Positions 1 to 7,762 of a stretch of DNA of 64,000 nt are shown here, in pieces (positions within the stretch are counted from its first letter, which is position 1; each line of letters opens with the position of its first letter). The notes under the pieces are model-generated. The model was not told the origin of the DNA. It ran no database searches and saw only the letters and a list, made by a program, of their open reading frames with translations. The stretch is taken from assembly GCF_024053505.1 (NCBI RefSeq), contig NZ_JAMXQS010000009.1, positions 186,001 to 250,000 on the forward strand. Reading direction: 5' to 3'. A program made the translations under genes and the position numbers. Source of the stretch: Mesorhizobium liriopis (GTDB lineage: Bacteria; Pseudomonadota; Alphaproteobacteria; Rhizobiales; Rhizobiaceae).

Positions 1-1
1 G

Positions 2-706
2 GCCACCAAATATCTCGGCGGCCACGGCACTTCGATCGGCGGGCTGATCGTGGATGGCGGCAACTTCCCATGGGAAGAGCACAAGGAGCGTTTCCCCACG
101 CTCAACACGCCCGATTCGAGCTATCACGGCAAGGTCTGGGTCGAAGCGGCCAAGCCGCTCGGACCCATCGCCTATGTCCTGCGCATCCGCACCGTTCTGT
201 TGCGCGACATCGGCGCGGGCATCAGCCCGTTCAACGCGTTCCAGTTCATTCAGGGCATCGAGACGCTGCCTTTGCGCATCCGCCAGCACAGCGAGAACGC
301 AGTCAAGGTGGCGGATTATCTGAACGGTCATCCAGCGGTTGCAAAGGTGATCTTTCCCAAGCACCAGGAGGGCGAGGCCAAGCGCCGGGCGGACGAGTAT
401 TTCCGCGACGGCTCGTTCGGTGCGCTGGTCGGTTTCGAGTTGAAGGAGGGACGCGAAGCGGGGCGGCGTTTCATCGAATCGCTCAAGCTCCTCTACCATG
501 TGGCCAATATCGGCGATGCGCGTTCGCTCGCGATCCATCCGGCAACCACGACGCACTCGCAGTTGTCGCCCGAAGACCAGCTCAAGGCGGGCGTGACGCC
601 GGGCTATGTGAGGCTCTCCGTCGGTATCGAACACCCGGACGACATCATCCGCGACCTCGACCAGGCACTGGCGGCGGCCGCGCAGCCGGCGCTGAAGGCG
701 GCTTGA
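2..706 (+). CDS. metY: O-acetylhomoserine aminocarboxypropyltransferase (MetY), C-terminal part
   Basis: Cut by the left window edge; the reading frame is open from base 2 and 234 residues are visible. It begins in the PLP-lysine segment ATKYLGGHGTSIGG, typical of the Cys/Met-metabolism PLP enzymes that sulfhydrylate O-acetylhomoserine. The C-terminal domain follows, with the family signature HPATTTHSQL and then SVGIEHPDDIIRDLDQAL near the end. The expected reaction is O-acetylhomoserine plus sulfide to homocysteine in the cytosol. It lies 36 bp upstream of the oxygenase at 743 on the same strand, so the two could be cotranscribed. Family assignment is firm. MetY versus a close MetZ-type enzyme cannot be settled from the C-terminal part alone. 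Confidence 0.9.
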   Translation, partial: ATKYLGGHGTSIGGLIVDGGNFPWEEHKERFPTLNTPDSSYHGKVWVEAAKPLGPIAYVLRIRTVLLRDIGAGISPFNAFQFIQGIETLPLRIRQHSENAVKVADYLNGHPAVAKVIFPKHQEGEAKRRADEYFRDGSFGALVGFELKEGREAGRRFIESLKLLYHVANIGDARSLAIHPATTTHSQLSPEDQLKAGVTPGYVRLSVGIEHPDDIIRDLDQALAAAAQPALKAA

Positions 707-742
707 ACGGATGATGGCCTCGATAGCACCGGAGACCTGTCC

Positions 743-1759
743 ATGACCCGTCTCGTTCCCGTTCTCGATCTCGCCCGCCTCGATCAAGGCCCGTCCGAAA
801 GGCGCACATTCCTGGCGGACCTGCGCGCGGCCGCGCGCGATGTGGGCTTTTTCTATCTCGCCGGCCACGGCATCAGCCAGAGCGAGGAAAATGGCGTGCT
901 CAGCGCCGCACGCCGCTTCTTCTCGCTGCCCGATGCCGACAAGCTTGCGATTTCCATGGTGAATTCCTCGCAGTTCCGTGGCTATACGCGAACGGGCGGC
1001 GAGTTGACCGGCGGCAAGCCCGACTGGCGCGAGCAGCTCGACATCGGCGTCGAGCGCGAGCCGTTGTCGCGTGACACAAGCGCACCCGCCTGGACGCGGT
1101 TGCAAGGGCCCAACCAGTGGCCGAAAGCCTTGCCCGAGCTGCGCGACGAACTGCTTGCTTGGCAGCAGAAGGTGACGGGCGTCGCCATCCGCCTGCTCGA
1201 AGCCTTCGCGCTGTCGCTCGATCAGCCGAAGGATGCGTTCGAGACGATCTACAGCGACAGGCCCAACCACCGCATGAAGATCGTGCGCTATCCCGGCGGC
1301 AAAGCGGGCGAACAGGGCGTGGGCGCACACAAGGACGGCGGCTTCCTGACACTGCTTCTGCAGGACGAAAACAAGGGGCTGCAGGTCGAGTATGACGGGG
1401 CCTGGGTCGATGTCGATCCGATCCCCGGCACGCTGGTGGTCAATATCGGCGAGCTTCTGGAGCTCGCCTCCAACGGCTATCTGCGCGCGACGGTGCACCG
1501 GGTCACCACCCCGCCGAAAGGAGCGGAGCGGCTGTCCGTCCCGTTCTTCTTCGGTGCCCGGCTGGATGCGACCATCCCCTTGATCACCTTGCCGGAAGAG
1601 CTCGCCGTTCAGGCACTGGGGCCGGCCAGCGATCCGGGCAATCCGCTGTTTCGCGATGTCGGCACCAATGTGCTCAAGAGCCGGTTGCGCTCGCACCCCG
1701 ATGTCGCCCAGCGCCACTATGCCGATCTGCTCGGTCAAGGCTTCCTCAAGGCAGGGTGA
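743..1759 (+). CDS. 2-oxoglutarate/Fe(II)-dependent oxygenase, isopenicillin N synthase-like
   Basis: The protein has 338 residues. An N-terminal DIOX_N-like region includes the GFFYLAGHGI motif near residue 35. The C-terminal 2OG-Fe(II) oxygenase domain has the iron-binding HxD in GAHKDGG (His about 195, Asp 197), the distal His in VHRVTTP (about 252) and the 2-oxoglutarate-binding Arg in RLSVPFFF (about 262). All catalytic ligands are therefore present. The ATG at 743 is preceded by a GGAG sequence. The substrate is unknown. The position between metY and an amino-acid ABC transporter suggests a sulfur- or amino-acid-related substrate, which is inference only. Confidence 0.88.
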   Translation: MTRLVPVLDLARLDQGPSERRTFLADLRAAARDVGFFYLAGHGISQSEENGVLSAARRFFSLPDADKLAISMVNSSQFRGYTRTGGELTGGKPDWREQLDIGVEREPLSRDTSAPAWTRLQGPNQWPKALPELRDELLAWQQKVTGVAIRLLEAFALSLDQPKDAFETIYSDRPNHRMKIVRYPGGKAGEQGVGAHKDGGFLTLLLQDENKGLQVEYDGAWVDVDPIPGTLVVNIGELLELASNGYLRATVHRVTTPPKGAERLSVPFFFGARLDATIPLITLPEELAVQALGPASDPGNPLFRDVGTNVLKSRLRSHPDVAQRHYADLLGQGFLKAG

Positions 1760-2194
1760 AGCCTGCCCACGCTTCAGCGCGGAACGGTTTTCCCGAAGGC
1801 CGTCCGCATTTGGAACGACATCTTTTGCCGAAAGTCCCCTTGCGGATCATAGGCGGCATATCGGCAAAGTTCTCCTCCCGTTTTCTTTGCCGGTGTTCCC
1901 TCTCGAGGTTTTGCCTCTGAACACATTGCCGGACTGTCCCTTGGATGGCCCGGCTTTTTCTTGCGCAGACTTGGTCGGTTCAGGGGGTGCTCGTTTCTTG
2001 CAGGAAAACAGTCGAAACAAACTGCCATTCTCTGTCCGAACTTCGGTATTTGTCTTCCGGTATGTCCTGCGAATTAGTTTGCGGTTTCTCCTCGCGGCCG
2101 CTGCGCGCGGCTAGCCTTGGAAACGATCCGGTGGGGGGCTTTCGCCATGGAGGCTTGACCTGATCGAACCGACAAGAACCCAAGGAGCATTTCC
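1760..2194 (+). other. Intergenic region without a supported gene
   Basis: 435 bp between the oxygenase and the ABC binding-protein gene. Reading frames here look like noise. I see one perfect 8-bp inverted repeat, TTTGCCGA at 1824-1831 and TCGGCAAA at 1861-1868, and two further TTGCCG copies downstream. The stretch is less GC-rich than its neighbours. It presumably carries the promoter of the transporter operon, but no convincing -35/-10 pair was found. Confidence 0.5.
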
Positions 2195-3229
2195 ATGACA
2201 GTTCACTCAAGGCCGGGCTCGCGCTGGAAAGGCGCGCTGGCGGCCTCGCTGGTTCTGGCCAGCAGCGTCGTCTCAGGTCTCGCGCATGCCGGACCGACGC
2301 TCGACAAGATCAAGGAGCGCGGCACGATCAAGGTGGGTGTCGGCACCACCCCCGGCTTCTTCGCGCCAGACAGCGGCGGCAAGTGGAAAGGCTTCTTCGT
2401 CGATTACGGCCGCGCTCTGTCGATCGCCGTGTTCAACGATCCCGACAAGGCGGAATTCACCAACTCCTCGCCCCAGCAGCGCCTGCCCGCGCTCCAGTCG
2501 GGCGAGTTCGATATTCTCCTGTCCGGCGTGACGGTGACGATCACACGCGCCTTCCAGCTCGGCTTCCATTTCGGGCCCACCGTCTTCTATGACGGCCAGG
2601 GCATTCTGGTGCGCAAGGATCTCAACGTCGAAAAGGCGGCCGACCTCGATGGCGCGACCATCGGCGTGCAGTCGGGCACGACCGGCGAATTGAACATCGC
2701 CGACTTCTTCCGCAAGACCGGCAAGCAGTTCACCCCCGTCACCATCGAGGATACCGGTGAGTTCATCAACGCGCTCGAAAGCGGCCGCGTGGACGCGATC
2801 ACGCAGGACTCGTCCGATCTCGTCGGCAAGCGTACCCAGCTCAAGAAGCCGGACGACTACGTGGTCCTGCCCGAGCGTCTGTCCAAGGAGCCGCTCGCGC
2901 CCGCCATCGCAGGCGGCGACGACCGCTGGCTCGAAATCGTCAACTGGACGGTCAATGCCACGATCCAGGCCGAGGAATGGGGCATCACCAGCCAGAACGT
3001 GGACGAGTTCCTGAAGTCGGAAGACCCGGCCATCCAGCGTTTCCTGGGCGTCGATCCGGCACTCGCCCAGGCCATCGGGCTCGATCCGAAATGGGCCTAC
3101 AACATCATCAAGACGGTCGGAAACTACGGCGAGATCTTCGACCGCAACCTGAAGCCGCTCGGCTGGGATCGCGGCTACAACCGCCTCTGGACGGATGGCG
3201 GCCTGCTTTACTCGCCGCCCTTCCGTTGA
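2195..3229 (+). CDS. aapJ: Amino-acid ABC transporter periplasmic binding protein (AapJ/BztA family)
   Basis: 344 residues. The N-terminus is a Sec signal peptide (basic start, hydrophobic core, cleavage after LAHA near residue 32). The mature part begins PTLDKIKERGTIKVGVGT, the usual start of SBP family 3 proteins. The C-terminus, NRLWTDGGLLYSPPFR, is the conserved end of the AapJ/BztA general L-amino-acid binding proteins. It binds amino acids in the periplasm and delivers them to the AapQ and AapM-like permeases encoded directly downstream. AAGGAG lies just before the ATG at 2195. Exact ligand specificity cannot be read from sequence; the oxygenase/metY context might mean a special amino acid. 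Confidence 0.9.
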   Translation: MTVHSRPGSRWKGALAASLVLASSVVSGLAHAGPTLDKIKERGTIKVGVGTTPGFFAPDSGGKWKGFFVDYGRALSIAVFNDPDKAEFTNSSPQQRLPALQSGEFDILLSGVTVTITRAFQLGFHFGPTVFYDGQGILVRKDLNVEKAADLDGATIGVQSGTTGELNIADFFRKTGKQFTPVTIEDTGEFINALESGRVDAITQDSSDLVGKRTQLKKPDDYVVLPERLSKEPLAPAIAGGDDRWLEIVNWTVNATIQAEEWGITSQNVDEFLKSEDPAIQRFLGVDPALAQAIGLDPKWAYNIIKTVGNYGEIFDRNLKPLGWDRGYNRLWTDGGLLYSPPFR

Positions 3230-3239
3230 TCGGAACGCC

Positions 3240-4424
3240 ATGAGCCGAGAAACTGCCGTGCCGGGCTTGGAAAAGCCCGGCATTCTCGCCCGCGCCCGGC
3301 AATGGGTCGGACCCCAACCGCTCGCGCAAGGCCTGGCCTGCGCGGGCTTTCTGCTGTTGCTGGTCTGGCTCGGGCAAAACACGGCGCAGACCATGGCGCG
3401 CATCGGCGTGACACCCGGTTTCGATTTTTTATCGCGCGCCGCGAATTTCGCGATCGGCGAGGGTGTGATCCCGTTTTCGCCGGGCGATCCTTACTTCCGC
3501 GCGATCCTCGTCGGTCTCCTCAACACGCTGAAAGTGGCCGTGCTGGGCTGCGTGTTCGCGACCCTTCTGGGCGTTCTGTTCGGCGTGGCTGGCCTGTCCG
3601 GCAACCCGCTTCTGAGGGGCATCGTGCGCCTTTACATCGAGGTGGTGCGCAACACGCCGCTTTTGCTCCAGCTCTTCTTCTGGATCGCGGTCGCCAAGGC
3701 GTTTCCTGCGCCGCGACAGGCGATCGGTATCTTCGACGTGATCCTCCTGTCCAATCGCGGAGTGTTCGTGCCGAGCGCCGATCCGGCAGCACTTCCTCTT
3801 TCCGCCTGGCTGCTTGGGCTCGTGCTCGTCGGCGCCTGGGTTGCGCTGATGCTCGTCGTGCGCGCCAGGCGCTGGCCGCTGAGCGTTTCCATTTTCGCGA
3901 CGCTCGCCCTTCTCGGTGCCCTTGCGCTTCTGCCTCTGCTCGGCGGTGCGGGTGCCTTCAGCATGCCTGAACTCAAGGGCTTCAACATTCGCGGCGGTGC
4001 TGCACTCACACCCGAATTCGCCGCCCTTCTCGTCGGCCTGTCGGTGAAATTCTCGGCGGCCATCGCGGAAATCGTGCGGGCGGGCATCCAGTCGGTCAAT
4101 CGCGGCCAGTGGGAAGCAGCCCGTGCGCTGGGACTGGGGCCGGGCCGGATCATGCGGCTCGTGGTCCTTCCCCAGGCGCTGCGGGTGATCACGCCGCTCA
4201 CCACGTCGAGCTATCTCGACCTCATCAAGGATTCGAGCCTAGCGGTGGCCATCGGCTATCCCGACCTCGTGTCGGTGATCAACACCACGGCCAACACCAC
4301 CGGCCAGTCCTTCGAGGCGCTGGCGATCCTTGTGGGCATCTATGTGGTTCTCAATCTCTTCGCTTCGCTTCTGATGAACATCTACAATGCCCGCGTGGCG
4401 CTGCGCGGCGGCGTTGCGCGATGA
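3240..4424 (+). CDS. aapQ: Amino-acid ABC transporter permease, AapQ type
   Basis: 394 residues from ATG 3240, chosen because it lies 10 bp after the stop of the binding-protein gene; an upstream in-frame start at 3195 would overlap that gene. It is a multi-spanning inner-membrane protein with a long insertion between early and late helices, as in AapQ/BztB. The EAA loop that contacts the ATPase is seen as GQWEAARALGLGPGRIM near residue 290. It forms the channel with the next gene product. The final codons overlap the next gene (ATGA at 4421-4424), which indicates translational coupling. Confidence 0.88.
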   Translation: MSRETAVPGLEKPGILARARQWVGPQPLAQGLACAGFLLLLVWLGQNTAQTMARIGVTPGFDFLSRAANFAIGEGVIPFSPGDPYFRAILVGLLNTLKVAVLGCVFATLLGVLFGVAGLSGNPLLRGIVRLYIEVVRNTPLLLQLFFWIAVAKAFPAPRQAIGIFDVILLSNRGVFVPSADPAALPLSAWLLGLVLVGAWVALMLVVRARRWPLSVSIFATLALLGALALLPLLGGAGAFSMPELKGFNIRGGAALTPEFAALLVGLSVKFSAAIAEIVRAGIQSVNRGQWEAARALGLGPGRIMRLVVLPQALRVITPLTTSSYLDLIKDSSLAVAIGYPDLVSVINTTANTTGQSFEALAILVGIYVVLNLFASLLMNIYNARVALRGGVAR

Positions 4425-5503
4425 GTGCCGATATCGACGCAGGCCTCGTCCGCCCGCCGCTTCGGCGCTTCAGTCCTGCTCGAGTGTTTTACCGCCTGTT
4501 CGGCACGCCGCTCAATGCGGCGATCAGCCTGGGCGTGCTCCTCGCACTCGCCTTTGTCGTGCCGCCGCTGCTGCGCTGGGCGCTGTGGGACGCGACATTT
4601 TCCGGCACGGCCCAGGATTGCGCGGCGCGCTCCGGAGCCTGCTGGGCGTTCATCGGCAACAAGCTGCGCTTTATCCTGTTCGCCTTCTACCCGCCCGAAC
4701 TGCAATGGCGCCCGGCACTCGTGGTGGGGCTGATCCTCGGCCTGATCGGCTTCTCGCTCTGGCCCCGCTTGTGGAGTGCCAGGCTCTTGGTGGTCTGGCC
4801 GCTGGTGCTCGGCCTGTGCTGGCTGCTCCTGTCGGGGATCGTCGTGTCGCCGCGCGTTTCTTCCAACCAGTGGGGCGGGTTGCCGGTGACGCTCTTCGTC
4901 TGGTCCACCTGCTTTGCGGCCTCCTTTCCCCTGGCGCTCGGCTTCGCGCTTCTGCGCCGTTCGCGGCTCGGGCTTTTGCGGATCTTCGCGGTGGCCTTCA
5001 TCGAGGGCATGCGCGCGACGCCGATGGTGGCGATCCTTTATGTGGCGATGCTGATCGTGCCGATGGCGCTGCCGGGCGGCGCCTTTCTCGACAAGACCGT
5101 GCGCGCGATGATCATGATCACGCTGTTCTGGTCGTCCTACCTGGCCGAAGTGTTGCGCGCAGGGCTCCAGACCATTCCACGCGGGCAGGAAGAGGCGGCC
5201 TCGGCACTGGGCTTGGGCTATTGGCGCACCATGCAGATGATCGTGTTGCCTCAGGCCTTGCGTGTGGTGATCCCCGGCATCGTCAACCTCGCCATCGGCT
5301 TTCTGCTCGCCACCTCGCTTCTGGCCGTGATCGGCATCTTCGACATCCTGAACGCCGCGCGTGCCGCTGCCATCGATCCGCAATGGCTGGGCTTCTATGA
5401 CGAAGCCTATCTCCTGGTCGGTGTGATCTTCCTGCTCCTCTGCACGGCGGGCTCGCGCTACAGCCGGTGGCTCGAACGGCGGCTCGCCGTGGCCAGCCAT
5501 TAG
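4421..5503 (+). CDS. aapM: Amino-acid ABC transporter permease, AapM type
   Basis: 360 residues from ATG 4421, overlapping the previous stop by 4 bp; the frame is open far upstream but that part lies inside aapQ. It is an inner-membrane permease with an EAA loop GQEEAASALGLGYWRTMQ in the C-terminal third, matching AapM/BztC. It pairs with the preceding permease. In the known aap and bzt operons an ATPase gene (aapP/bztD) follows, but here the next gene is pepT on the opposite strand only 9 bp away, so the ATPase must be encoded elsewhere or be shared. Confidence 0.87.
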   Translation: MSADIDAGLVRPPLRRFSPARVFYRLFGTPLNAAISLGVLLALAFVVPPLLRWALWDATFSGTAQDCAARSGACWAFIGNKLRFILFAFYPPELQWRPALVVGLILGLIGFSLWPRLWSARLLVVWPLVLGLCWLLLSGIVVSPRVSSNQWGGLPVTLFVWSTCFAASFPLALGFALLRRSRLGLLRIFAVAFIEGMRATPMVAILYVAMLIVPMALPGGAFLDKTVRAMIMITLFWSSYLAEVLRAGLQTIPRGQEEAASALGLGYWRTMQMIVLPQALRVVIPGIVNLAIGFLLATSLLAVIGIFDILNAARAAAIDPQWLGFYDEAYLLVGVIFLLLCTAGSRYSRWLERRLAVASH

Positions 5504-5512
5504 GCTTAGGGC

Positions 5513-6748
5513 TCAAGCCCGCTCTTCCCAGAGCCCGGCGAGTTCGACGATGGTCTCGACCGCCTTTTCCATGTTCTGGATGCTGACGAATTCCAGCGGC
5601 GAGTGGAAGGCGTGGCCGCCGGCGAAGATATTGGCGGTGGGCAGCCCCATGAAGGACAGGCGCGAGCCGTCCGTGCCGCCGCGAATGGCGCCGAGCTTGG
5701 GGGTGAGGCCTGCGCGGCGCACGGCTTCCACCGCATACTCGACGATCTCCGGGTTGCGGTCGAGCATCACCTTCATGTTGCGGTACTGTTCCCTGACGCT
5801 GAAGGTGTGGGTCGAGCCGGGATAATTCTCCATCACGCCCTTGACGATACCTTCCAGCAGCGCTTCCTTCTCCTTCAAGCCGTCTTCGGTGAAGTCGCGG
5901 ACGATGAGGCTCAGGCTCGCGCCTTCCATCGCGCCTGCCACGTCGGTCGGATGGATGAAGCCGTCGCGGTCCTTGGTGGTCTCGGGCGTCAGCTCCTTTG
6001 GCAGGCGCGCGATGATGTCGCCCACGATGCGGATCGCGTTCTCCATCTTGCCGAAGGCGAAGCCCGGATGGATCGCGACCCCCGTGATGGCGATCTCCAC
6101 CGCATCCGCCGAAAAGCTCTCATCCTCGATCTCGCCGGCGGTGGAACCGTCCATGGTGTAACCGAACCTGGCGCCGAGCTTTTCAAAATCGACCTTGTCC
6201 ACGCCCCGGCCGATCTCCTCGTCCGGCGTGAACAGGATGCGGATCGTGCCGTGCTTGATGTGCGGGTTCCGCAGAAGGAACTCGGCGGCTGCCACGATCT
6301 CGGCGACGCCCGCCTTGTCGTCGGCACCGAGCAAGGTTGTGCCGTCGGTGGTGATGATGTCGTGCCCGACGAGGCTGCGCAAGACAGGGTGGTCGGCTTC
6401 GCGGATCACACGGCCCGAACTGCCCGGCAGCACGATGTCGCCGCCGCTATAGGCTTTCAGCATCTGCGGCTTGACGTTCGTTCCGGAAAAGTCGGGCGCG
6501 GTGTCCATATGGGCGCAAAAGCAGATCACCGGCACATCCGGTTTCGCGCTGTTCGAAGGCACCGTGGCATAGACATAGCCGTGCTCGTCGAGGTGAGCAT
6601 CCGTGATGCCGACCGCGAGCAGTTCCTCGACCAGAAGGCGCGCCAGATCGAGCTGCTTTTTCGTGGAAGGCTGGGATGGGGAAGACGCGTCCGATTGCGT
6701 GTCGATCACGACATAACGCAGGAAACGGTCGGCAACGCTGGTCGGCAT
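5513..6748 (-). CDS. pepT: Peptidase T (tripeptide aminopeptidase)
   Basis: 411 residues, the normal size for PepT. This M20-family di-zinc aminopeptidase removes N-terminal residues from tripeptides in the cytosol. Zinc-site motifs are visible: CAHMDTAPDFSG (His and catalytic Asp), TLLGADDKAG (bridging Asp) and TPDEEIGRGVDK (catalytic Glu pair). The C-terminal zinc His is in AGGHAFHSPLEF. The gene is convergent with the ABC permease gene and has no operon partner. The start at 6748 gives the standard N-terminus TSVADRFLRYVVIDTQSD. Confidence 0.95.
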   Translation of the reverse strand: MPTSVADRFLRYVVIDTQSDASSPSQPSTKKQLDLARLLVEELLAVGITDAHLDEHGYVYATVPSNSAKPDVPVICFCAHMDTAPDFSGTNVKPQMLKAYSGGDIVLPGSSGRVIREADHPVLRSLVGHDIITTDGTTLLGADDKAGVAEIVAAAEFLLRNPHIKHGTIRILFTPDEEIGRGVDKVDFEKLGARFGYTMDGSTAGEIEDESFSADAVEIAITGVAIHPGFAFGKMENAIRIVGDIIARLPKELTPETTKDRDGFIHPTDVAGAMEGASLSLIVRDFTEDGLKEKEALLEGIVKGVMENYPGSTHTFSVREQYRNMKVMLDRNPEIVEYAVEAVRRAGLTPKLGAIRGGTDGSRLSFMGLPTANIFAGGHAFHSPLEFVSIQNMEKAVETIVELAGLWEERA

Positions 6749-6902
6749 GAAGGCAATCCGGGAATGGACAGATGGTGTTCCGCGGTTCTAGCGCAGCCGG
6801 CGCGCGAGGTCGAATGGCGTTGCGGGCGTCCCGCCTGATTGACTTTGCAACCACCCAAAGGTCATCTCCCGAAAAGCCCCGCTTTCGGAAAGGCCCGAGC
6901 CC

Positions 6903-7721
6903 CTGCTGAGCACGATCAGGCGCAGTCTCCAGATCTCCTATTCGCCGCCCGCGCCCGCTCGGATCACGCCCGAAACCTTTGCCGAACCCGTCTGCCGCAA
7001 TTGCGGGGCGGAACTCCTGTCGCCTTTTTGCGCCCGATGCGGGCAGAAGCGGGCCGAGCGTTTCCGTTTGCGCGATCTCGGGACCGAGGCCTGGGACAAG
7101 CTGCGCTGGTTCGAGAACAGTCTGGTCAAGGCAGGCCTGCGGGTGGTCTTGCAGCCCGGTTCGGTCGCGCGCGACTATGTCTTGGGCGCACGCGCCTCGC
7201 ATGTGCACCCGCTCAAGCTCCTGCTCGCGGCCATCGTCCTCCTGCTTTTGGTGATCGCGCAGACCGGCTATCTCACGACCACCAGCGCCACGCTGTCCCG
7301 CGCGCTGGAACTGGTGCAGAGCTATTCGAAATGGTCGTTCTCGCTCGGGCTCGTCGCGGTACTCGTGGCGTCCCATCTCGTGTTCTGGCGGGTGCGCGGC
7401 TTCAATTTCGTCGAGCATCTGGTGCTCGCCACCTATACGCATTTCGTGATCCTGGTGGCAAGCATCCTCAGCCTGTCGCCGCTTCTGTTCCACGCAACGC
7501 CGGAACTGATCAAAGAGCATCGCTTCTGGTCGAGCCAGATCATGCCCTGGGTGGAGGGGGGAATCGTCTTCCTTGCTTTCACCCAATTCTTCGGCATTCC
7601 TTGGCGGCAACAGTGGTGGCGGCCGCTTCTGGGAGCCGTTGCGTTCTTTTTCGTCAAGAAAGGCCTGCTCTTTCTTTATGCCTGGGCCGTGATCAAGCTG
7701 GTCATGGCGCAGCTTCAGTGA
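6903..7721 (+). CDS. DUF3667-family membrane protein with N-terminal zinc ribbon; start uncertain
   Basis: The frame is open from 6843 and has no ATG, GTG or TTG before the conserved zinc ribbon CRNCGAELLSPFCARCGQ (bases about 6993-7046). The first such codon is TTG at 7068, which would discard the ribbon. CTG at 6903, 9 bp after a GGAAAGG sequence, is my best guess and gives 272 residues. After the ribbon comes an amphipathic segment, then about five hydrophobic helices, as in DUF3667 proteins, which are predicted inner-membrane proteins of unknown function. The gene lies between pepT (divergent) and the M48-TPM gene, 41 bp upstream of the latter. The coding frame is well supported; the initiation codon is not. 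Confidence 0.7.
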   Translation: MLSTIRRSLQISYSPPAPARITPETFAEPVCRNCGAELLSPFCARCGQKRAERFRLRDLGTEAWDKLRWFENSLVKAGLRVVLQPGSVARDYVLGARASHVHPLKLLLAAIVLLLLVIAQTGYLTTTSATLSRALELVQSYSKWSFSLGLVAVLVASHLVFWRVRGFNFVEHLVLATYTHFVILVASILSLSPLLFHATPELIKEHRFWSSQIMPWVEGGIVFLAFTQFFGIPWRQQWWRPLLGAVAFFFVKKGLLFLYAWAVIKLVMAQLQ

Positions 7722-7762
7722 AAGGTCCCGACTGCCGGGGCCGATTGGGGGACTGACCGCGC

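Noticed and set aside
3195-3239. Extended N-terminus for the AapQ-like permease
   Set aside because: It would overlap the binding-protein gene by 35 bp, while ATG 3240 gives a standard start just after that gene.
6757-6781. GGAAC (minus strand) upstream of pepT as a stress promoter
   Set aside because: The nearest TT is 20 nt away, outside the accepted spacing, and no CGTT is present.
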